From: Paramoeba atlantica | Lineage: Eukaryota; Discosea | Direction of reading: 5' to 3' | DNA: 64,000 bases | Assembly: GCA_977017575.1 (NCBI GenBank) | Contig: CDRNVI010000185.1 | Location: 123,557-187,556, forward strand | Shown: in pieces, positions 57,291-64,000 of the stretch | Numbering within the stretch: the first letter of the stretch is position 1 | How the letters are laid out: each line of letters begins with the position of its first letter | Notes under the pieces: generated by a model | Told to the model about the DNA's origin: nothing | What the model saw: only the letters and a program-made list of their open reading frames with translations | The model's database searches: none | Translations under genes and position numbers: made by a program

Positions 57291-59531
57291 GTACCTGCTT
57301 TGTCAATTCCCAACTGAAGGATTTCTGACACTAATGAATAAAAATCACATTTTTGAATTAACCTTTGGGATTTTCTTGTGTTCCCAGAGCTCTCATCAAT
57401 CCTGACAGATCAAGTTTCAAACCTTTCTTTCAAAAAAGCTTTCAATTTTCTGTTGGCTTTTCATTTCCTTGCAATAACTAGACTGGGCGGGGGAGTGGGA
57501 TCTTTTTGTCTTTTTGTCTGGAACTTTTGCAATGTTCAAGGTAGTGCAAGCCAAATTCAGGAAGGAAAAAGAAAGACCAGAAGAGAAATGGGTGGATAAG
57601 AGAAGAAAGAGAGAAAGGGGGGGAAATTCTTTGTTCACTTTATTTAAAAACATTAAAGAGATAATTTACTCCAAAAGATCAGCAAAACGCACAAGCATTG
57701 TGTCTTTGGAGGCCTTTCCAAAACAGATTTTTTTGTTTGGGTGTTGATCCCGCTGCAATAACAACTGAATTCAAAGATCATCACAAGAAAGATTTTTGAG
57801 TTGGTTCTTCTCAAGGATTAAAGCAACACCTTCTTTCTCTTTGTCTCTTTGGTCTTCCCTTGTTCTCTTTCGTTTATATTTCTCCTCTGCTTCCTTTTGT
57901 TGTTCTTTGCAAAGAGTCGATTTTTCAAGAGCCAATAATTGAGAGATCTTTCGTGCAGTGGGGAGTTCAGAGGCCCTAAGACGAACTTCCTGAAGAGATC
58001 CCTCAGAGAGAGAGAGCGAAGGGGTCGAGTCAATACAATTTTGTTTCCACAGCATTTTCATCTCCACAACTTGTGTACTTGAGTGATTGGCATAGGTGTC
58101 AATGTGAGAAACACCTGAAAAATCCCTCTCTGCCGCCAAATTATCTGCTGGGAGATCTTTGATATCATCAGGAGCAGTTTCAAAATCACCTCCAGGAAGG
58201 TACTCAACGGCGATTTTTTGGACTTGAATGAGAGCACCAGTCAAGCACTGTTTCCACAAAGAATCATCCTCAGGGGTCCAAGTGGCCAACATTAGTTTTA
58301 CTTTTCCCCACGCCCGCTTTTGGTGCGCAAAAAGCTTCTTTCTTTGGTTGCCTTCCCTCCTTTCCAAAATTTTCTCCACTGCTTGCCAAATCGGGGTGAG
58401 TTGTTGTTTTCTGTTGGTGATTGAAGACGAAATATCAACTTCCTGCCACAGTGAAAACCACTGTTCCACAGACTTCTGTCAGAATCCTGGTGTGAACTGA
58501 TTCCATGTTGTGCAAATTAATCTGTTTCTCTTTGTACACCACTGTGCTCCCCTATTGTGTGAATATCCCTGATGAACATTTGTAAGACTGTACAGACTGT
58601 TCTGATTCTGCATGTATTCCTGTCTCTCTCATCTGAGCTCTTCCCAACTGGTTCTCACTCTGAATTCAAGTTGTTCCCTTAATATTTTCGCACCATCTTA
58701 TTTCTCTATTTCATATTATCTTTACATCAATTAATCCTGTGTTCTGTAACATTTATCTGTGATTTAATCTCTCCGCCGCGTCCTTTTTCTTGTGTGTTTT
58801 TGTCTTTCATTCTGTTTTGCTTCTTGTCAATTCCACACTTGTTATATTTGTTGTCCCATATGAATACTCCTTTTGTTTGTTGGTAAAAGGAATAAACTTA
58901 CTTGGTTGGTTTCCCTTTGCGATGCGCCGCCAATCTTTCCCATGATTTGCTCTTGACTTTTCTCTTTCTTTCTTTTTCCCTTTCTTCCCTTTCCTTCTTT
59001 CCTTCACCTGCCCACTCTTTCCTTCCCCAAACTCCTGGCCACTTCACAACTTCCAAAGGAACACAGCTTCTTCAACAATCAATTGAGAGGGGTATGGGTC
59101 ATGGGAGCTCCAAAGAAATAATGGAAGAGAGCCAAAACTCGGAGTTGTTGTCGCATCCTGGGTCTTGAGATTGAATTCAATAAAAAAGATTTTGTCCATG
59201 AATCTTTCATCCGATCTTTCAGAAAGGTTTGGAAATGTTCCAAGTCTGGATAAGCAGCAAGTGACTGGTACGAAAAAACAAGGAACCGGTTGGAGTGGAC
59301 TGGGATGAGCGATCGACGAAGTCCATGAAGCAAACAAAATTGTGTAAAATTGTGGGCATGGCCATAGTGGTCTTTCTTGGAAGGAACAAGAGTCTTGCTG
59401 AGCACATACAAAAAATGGGTGGCTGATTCAGGGTTTTTGTCTCCTACTGGGGCCAACATCCCCTCAGATCCAGATCCAGATTCAGGAAGCTCAGGAGGTT
59501 CAAACTCAAAATCATCATCAAATTCTAACTC

Positions 59532-59612
59532 CTATTATTTTGATGTTGGAAAAAATCGAAAGTTCGAGAACAGAAAAAAAGGAGAAAATGAAAAAAAAAA
59601 AAATGAAAAAAC
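59532..59612 (-). other. Possible 81-nt T-rich intron in transposase copy A
   Basis: On the minus strand the acidic linker reads ...GAGCTGGAG then GTTTTTTCA; after 81 nt it reads AATAATAG then GAGTTAGAATTTGATGATG, again acidic and in frame. Read through, the segment is Phe-rich and ends in TAA TAG. GT-AG ends, the in-frame stops and restored acidic composition on both sides suggest an intron. Confidence 0.45.
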
Positions 59613-59708
59613 CTCCAGCTCATCAAACTCCGACTCCTCATCCGAGGAAATAATCACAGGGACAGCATCAGGTGGTGGGTCAAAAGAGCTTGGTGGATAA
59701 TCACTTGG

Positions 59709-59940
59709 AGTGAACGACCTCCTGACTCCACACCAGACACACAGTCACTCCGACACACAGAGAACAATGGACTCAAGAATGGTCTTCAAGCGCTTTTTTT
59801 ATTCTGAAACTCCCAAGTGAGTTTCTTTCTCTTTCTCTTCTTCAGCTAATATCTGAACTCTACAAGTTCATAATTCTTCTCCTTCTTGAGCTTCATCTTT
59901 CACTGAATTCCCCTGGGGCTAAACTAGCACCCTGTGCACA
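59709..59940 (-). mobile_element. 232-bp insertion element, copy 2
   Basis: Flanked by a perfect 5-bp duplication CTTGG (59704-59708 and 59941-59945). It is inverted relative to copy 1 at 25066-25297, of identical length and with few differences. Removing the element plus one duplication restores the transposase reading frame (ERCPS then DYPPSSFDP), which fixes its boundaries independently. Confidence 0.85.
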
Positions 59941-61180
59941 CTTGGGCACCTTTCAACAAGAATGCTGGCATTGGGAGGGGTCTTGAATGCTTTCAGAAAC
60001 ACGGTTTCAATCAGCCCAGTTTTGTGAGCGTGGCAACCAAGAATTTTGAGGTTGTGACAATGTTTGTTTTGTTGAAGATTTCGAACTATCGCAGGGTTTG
60101 TGTTTGTGTGGTCGGAGATGATGGAAGAAAAGGACGAAAGAGACAAAGATTCGACAAAGGACTGGGTCTCTGGGAAGAATCTTCCAAAGGTTTGTATTTC
60201 TTCCAAAATCTTAACAATGTCAGATGACATTGAACTTGCATCCTTACGGACATGTTCTTTCAGGCCAAGATGGATGTGACTCTTCTCAGTTTGCACCCCC
60301 ACAGTCAGGAGAGACTTTCCTCTTGATGATGCCCCATCATGGTACAATGACTTGGATACAACAAGTTGGTGAACCCTCTTCAGAGCTTCAAGTTTCGAGA
60401 CAATATACCCCTCTTTCAGGATCTGTCGGACAGTTCTTCGAGAAGGAAGAAGGAGAGGTGGATGTCCTGGCATCAGTTCTTGGAAAGCCTCTCCAATTGC
60501 AAGAGGGATTCGCCGTTGAGACATCCCAAGGGCCCCATAGGAGCACACCAAATTCTGAACTGGTTGTGTGAATTGATAGCCAACCTTCAAATATTCGACT
60601 GTTTGAACTGCCAAAAGGGGTTCTAGAGACTCAAAGAGAGGTTCCTGCTCACCATGAGAAGCCTGTTCAATTACTCCAGCAAGCTCCAATGCCTTCTCTG
60701 CCCCAAAGATTTTCGTTCCGATTTTTTTGATGTCACAAGATCGGTGAGCTTCTCAAGCATCACTTGTTTTGCAGGTTTGCAGAGGGGGGTGGAAAGCATT
60801 TCGGGATCAGAACAATTGTTTCGATTCCACCGGAGACAGGAGGTGACCAAAGAATTTCCACCGAGAGAACACATACCAGGTTTCCGCACAAAAATTGGGT
60901 TTTCCAATGGGAATTTGTTTTCAATGAGGACAAGATGCTCCAAGGAAACCCGGAGAGTTCCAGATGCCAGTCGCCTTGCCCAGGAGTTCAAAGCCAAACC
61001 TTTGATTTTTCTCTGAATTGCCTCTTCAATTGCGCGTCGCCATCTCTCTGCATGAGCTCTTGGAACACAGATAAAGTATCCATTATGTCCCATCGACATG
61101 TTGTTTGCATTTCTGCAATACTCACAATTTTGTCGGATCAAATTGTATCTTTTTCCATTGCATTCGAAGGAGGGTTCCAT

Positions 61181-61844
61181 TTTTCAGGAAATAAAAACAA
61201 GAAGTTTGAGACAAAAGTGAAAACAAAAAATTGGTTGTGGTGAAAAAACAAAATATTTCTTAACTTTTCTTATCTTCTCTGAAAACCCAACCCTATGAGT
61301 CAAGTCCAATCATTGCCATTCAAAACGAAGTGGAGGTCAGAACTACCCTCAAAAGTTCCAGACGACACGTCACCCCGCCCGCCCAGTCGACAATAACTGT
61401 TGAAATCTGCCGACCGATTTCTTCTTCCTGGATTGATTGCGCAAAATGATCCATTCAGCGAAAACAATTTATTTTCCGGAAAATGGAAATTTCATTTTCC
61501 AAGAATTACAAAACACTTTTTATTTTGATTTCATTCATTAAAACATTTTCCAAATCCAATTTGATTTGTTCTTTATTCTCTTCTTACCTTTGGCTATGAG
61601 ACTTTAATGATAACATGAGAACAACCTGATGTTTTGTCTTGCAAAAAGATATGAGATTGTGGTAACATGGCGACAACCTGTGAGTTTATTGTCAACAAAT
61701 CAGTCAGTAAATTCCCTGTATTGTATTGTGTTGTCTTCATGGATTCATTTTGCTCCCAAAGCAGTAACCAAAAAAAATAATAACTTTCTCTTTTCTCTTT
61801 TTTCCTCCCCAATCTTTTTTTGAATCACTTTCTTTTCAACAAAT
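61181..61844. other. Intergenic
   Basis: A GC-richer patch near 61360-61400, otherwise AT-rich. I found no terminal repeat of the transposase element here. Confidence 0.4.
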
Positions 61845-61925
61845 GGCAATCTAGCGAAGCGGTCAAACGCGTTAGCTTAAGGCGCTAATCCTTCGGGTTC
61901 GTGGGTTCGAATCCCACGGTTGTCA
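61845..61925 (+). tRNA. tRNA-Leu (AAG)
   Basis: Type II tRNA of 81 nt: acceptor GGCAATC with GGTTGTC (two G-T pairs), anticodon arm TTAGC-TTAAGGC-GCTAA, long variable arm with a TTCG loop, T-arm GTGGG-TTCGAAT-CCCAC, discriminator A, then nine or more T. Confidence 0.92.
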
Positions 61926-62396
61926 ATTTTTTTTTTTTGAAACAAAGTTTAAAATGAAAGACAAAAAGAGGAGGAAGATTTTTTGAGTGGGTGAGAGGTC
62001 CATAGTACTTTGAGTGGAGACTTTTGTGGTGCAAAGTGGTGTAAATCTTGGGGTGCCTGCCTATTCAGAGCTAACAGTCTATTTCAGAGCTTCTGGGAAG
62101 TGCTGTGTTTTTTTGGTAGGGTTATGAATGATTTTTCCTTTGAAAAAAATCACAACTACAAATGAGACAAAGAAATGATGGTGGACAACAAGATGGTTGG
62201 AAAGGAAAAAAATAGGATTCATTGTGTTGAAATCAAGGATTCTACACAATTATTCTCAAAAAAAAAATTCATTTTAATGTTTTCCACTTTCTTCATTTTT
62301 TTTTACAAAGTGATTTTCAATTGCATCATCTCTCTCTCTCTCATTTGCCTCAATTTTTTTTTTTGAATCTAAAAAATTGGTTCATTTTTCAGAAAT

Positions 62397-62469
62397 GCTC
62401 GTTTAGCTTAATTGGTAGAGCACCGTGCTTATCACACGTAGGTTACAGGTTCGAGTCCTGTAATGAGCA
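62397..62469 (+). tRNA. tRNA-Ile (TAT), probable
   Basis: Acceptor GCTCGTT with AATGAGC, D-arm normal, T-arm ACAGG-TTCGAGT-CCTGT. The anticodon loop reads CTTATCA, giving TAT (Ile, AUA). The outermost anticodon-stem pair is a C-T mismatch, and position 37 is C instead of the usual A, so the identity is less sure than the gene. Confidence 0.8.
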
Positions 62470-62811
62470 ATTTTCTCTTCTTTTTTTTTTTTTTTTTGGT
62501 TTGGTTCACTCTCATTTTTTTTTCTTTTTCTTTTTCTCAATTTCTTGTTGTGTTTTTGTTGTTTCTCTCCCACTTCCCCTTGACCACACACTTTTGGCCC
62601 TCAGAAACCACCAAATAAACTGGATTCATTTTAACCCACAAAAATAGAATAGAAGGTATTTTGCAAACATTCTGCTGGCTGCTCAGTCAACCCTTTTTGC
62701 TGGTAACTTGCACTCTTTTCAGTTTCTTCTTTGTCATCTCATTTCTCTTCTTTTGACTTCTTTCCTTTAAAATGTCTCTCTCTGGTTGGTTATCACTACT
62801 TTTCAATCTAT

Positions 62812-62896
62812 CCGGTCATAGCTCAGCTGGTAGAGCGGGAGACTGTAGCAAGTTGTAGACATCTCTAGGTCACTGGTTCGATTCCGGTTGACCGGA
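62812..62896 (+). tRNA. tRNA-Tyr (GTA) with 12-nt intron
   Basis: Acceptor CCGGTCA with TGACCGG is perfect. The anticodon arm is GGAGA-CTGTAG, then a 12-nt insert (CAAGTTGTAGAC, 62849-62860), then A-TCTCT: an intron at the canonical site one base 3' of the anticodon, as in most eukaryotic tRNA-Tyr genes. T-arm ACTGG-TTCGATT-CCGGT, then C and ten T. Confidence 0.92.
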
Positions 62897-62897
62897 C

Positions 62898-63349
62898 TTT
62901 TTTTTTTTCTTTTTGTTTTGTTTTTACCTTCTGGCCTGGGTTGGTTTTTTTTCGCTCACCAAAATCAAAAATTCCTCTTTTTATTTTTTTTCTTTTCTTC
63001 TCTTTCTTATGAAATATTCAAAAGCATAAATTTCAAGAGCTCACCATTTGCACAGATAGTCAAAAATTTAGACCCCCAAAATTTTTATTGTTGTTGAGGG
63101 AGCTTCAGTGAGATTTGAGATGATTGAACAAGCCAATAACTTGGTTGTAAAGAGTACAAATGTAAAAATTCTACTGTTCTTCTTTGTACCACTGTTTTCC
63201 TCCTCAATAATATGAACCTCACCCACCATCCTGTTTACATTTCCTTGATTCTCTTTCTTTTACTTTCTTTTCTTTTTCTTTTTCCCTTTTTTTGTCACTT
63301 TTTTGGTCTCTCTCCCATCTTTCTGGTGATTGCTCAAGGATTGATATCA
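62898..63349. other. Intergenic
   Basis: T-rich DNA with no gene or repeat that I can define. Confidence 0.4.
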
Positions 63350-63890
63350 TCACTTTAGAGGCTTCTTCTTCTGCAAGAGACCCAGAGGCATTTGAATCTT
63401 TTCCGAGAGATTGGCAGCATTAATTTTCCCCATAATAACATCTACATCTTGGTTAAATGGGAAGAGACCTGTATTTTGAAAAGCCCTCTCAATCAATTTG
63501 GGAGTAAAGACGGATTCCTCAGCATCAAAAAAAGCTTGGTAGATTTTATTTTGATCTGGTCCACGAGAGAGAAGTCTGATAAACTCAACACAATTCACAT
63601 GTTTTTGAATAAAGTGCACAAAACAGACATCATCAAGGAGGCTATGGGAGGTATTGGCAATTAAACTCCAATAATGAGGCTCCTTCTCCTTCACTTCTCC
63701 AAACCATTCTGCGATTTCCCAACTCCAATTGATAACTTTCAGTTGCACTCTCAAACTTTTGAACCCAGAATAAAATACAATTTACAACTGGAATATTCAA
63801 AATAAATTGATTCATGAGGGGGGTGTTTGATGATCTCCTCCAAAATAAAATTGGTTGTTGAAAAAAAAGGTAGGATGTGAAAAGAGGCAA
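63350..63890 (-). pseudogene. DDE_1 (pogo/Tigger-like) transposase C-terminal part
   Basis: The frame 63754-63350 ends with LIERAFQNTGLFPFNQDVD, the AF..TGL.PF signature found at the end of pogo/Tigger/jerky-type DDE_1 transposases, preceded by a helical region (FIRLLSRGPDQNKIYQAF). The frame 63890-63642 overlaps it (FILNIPVVNCILFWVQKFES) and probably belongs to the same protein after a frame change. The catalytic part would lie beyond the right end of the window. Assignment rests on the one motif. Confidence 0.45.
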
Positions 63891-64000
63891 ATAACAGGAA
63901 AAAAAAATATTTTATTTTTTCTGACCAATCCGAAAAAAAAATGCTTTTATTAAAATCAACATCATCTTGCCTTTAATCTTTAATGAGTCTCCCCCCTCTC

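Larger units (their letters stand above)
57771..61180 (-). pseudogene. Unnamed transposase family, copy A
   Basis: The colinear minus-strand parts begin with an N-terminal region (61180-60671) holding a possible Cys/His cluster (CNGKRY...NCEYCRNANN). A one-base shift in an A7 run near 60725 leads to the core (60689-59919: SKSLYHDGASSRGKSLLTVG, SSIISDHTNTN, LGCHAHKTGL). A 232-bp element interrupts the core. An acidic linker (IISSDEESEFDELE), a possible 81-nt intron, FLVFSYQSLAAYPDLEHF (59459-59079) and a C-terminal region (58469-57771: DLPADNLAAERDFSGVSHID) then charged coiled coil follow. The plan (DG near the start, D-H-T-x-N, then GCHAHK, then a late N/E-containing segment) suggests a DDE-type transposase. 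I cannot assign a known superfamily. About 60% is open, so it is younger than copy B at 29161. Confidence 0.65.

Noticed and set aside
58473..58902. Second intron in transposase copy A (GTAAGT on the minus strand at 58902)
   Set aside because: The 5' site is good, but the best 3' AG does not restore the frame of the C-terminal part, so I do not call it.

Overview
This is eukaryotic nuclear DNA. It carries a complete 18S-5.8S-28S rRNA unit, seven intact-looking tRNA genes (one with a 12-nt intron in the usual place), a 5S-like RNA, a head-to-tail polyubiquitin gene, and remains of at least seven transposons. The AT-rich rRNA with an 18S of about 2.1 kb looks to me like a free-living protist, possibly an amoebozoan. 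That placement is inference only; an rRNA search would settle it.

Layout. (1) 1-13.88 kb has balanced base composition and sense-strand, intronless-looking genes: three leucine-rich-repeat (LRR) loci (one open, two broken), a 928-codon EST1/SMG7-like protein and a long Ser/Pro-rich secreted-type ORF. They are embedded in small palindromes, foldbacks and MITE-like repeats that I do not see later. (2) At 13.88 kb, on the 3' half of a tRNA-Gly followed by a T-run, the character changes abruptly. The rest is AT-rich, full of long homopurine/homopyrimidine tracts and mobile-element remains. The left part may be a horizontally transferred block, or DNA of a second organism (symbiont or prey) joined at the tRNA by assembly. 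(3) 14-34 kb holds tRNA-Met, a PIF/Harbinger-like element with terminal inverted repeats, a 5S-like RNA, a piggyBac-like C-terminal half, a LINE with RT and RNase H remains, a 193-bp satellite, a decayed copy of an unnamed transposase family, and a frame-broken retroelement with two zinc fingers. (4) 34-46 kb is mostly simple sequence, with polyubiquitin and tRNA-Lys. (5) 46.6-53.4 kb is the rRNA unit. (6) 53.4-64 kb holds five tRNAs, dispersed repeats, a fuller copy of the unnamed transposase family, and a DDE transposase end.

Most relevant to the hunt: a 232-bp element found twice with exact 5-bp target duplications, one copy interrupting the unnamed transposase in frame; that transposase family itself, present twice; the tRNA-Gly junction; a 5S RNA short of about 15 nt; a satellite with a two-monomer higher-order period; and ubiquitin with three shared unusual residues in all four repeats.
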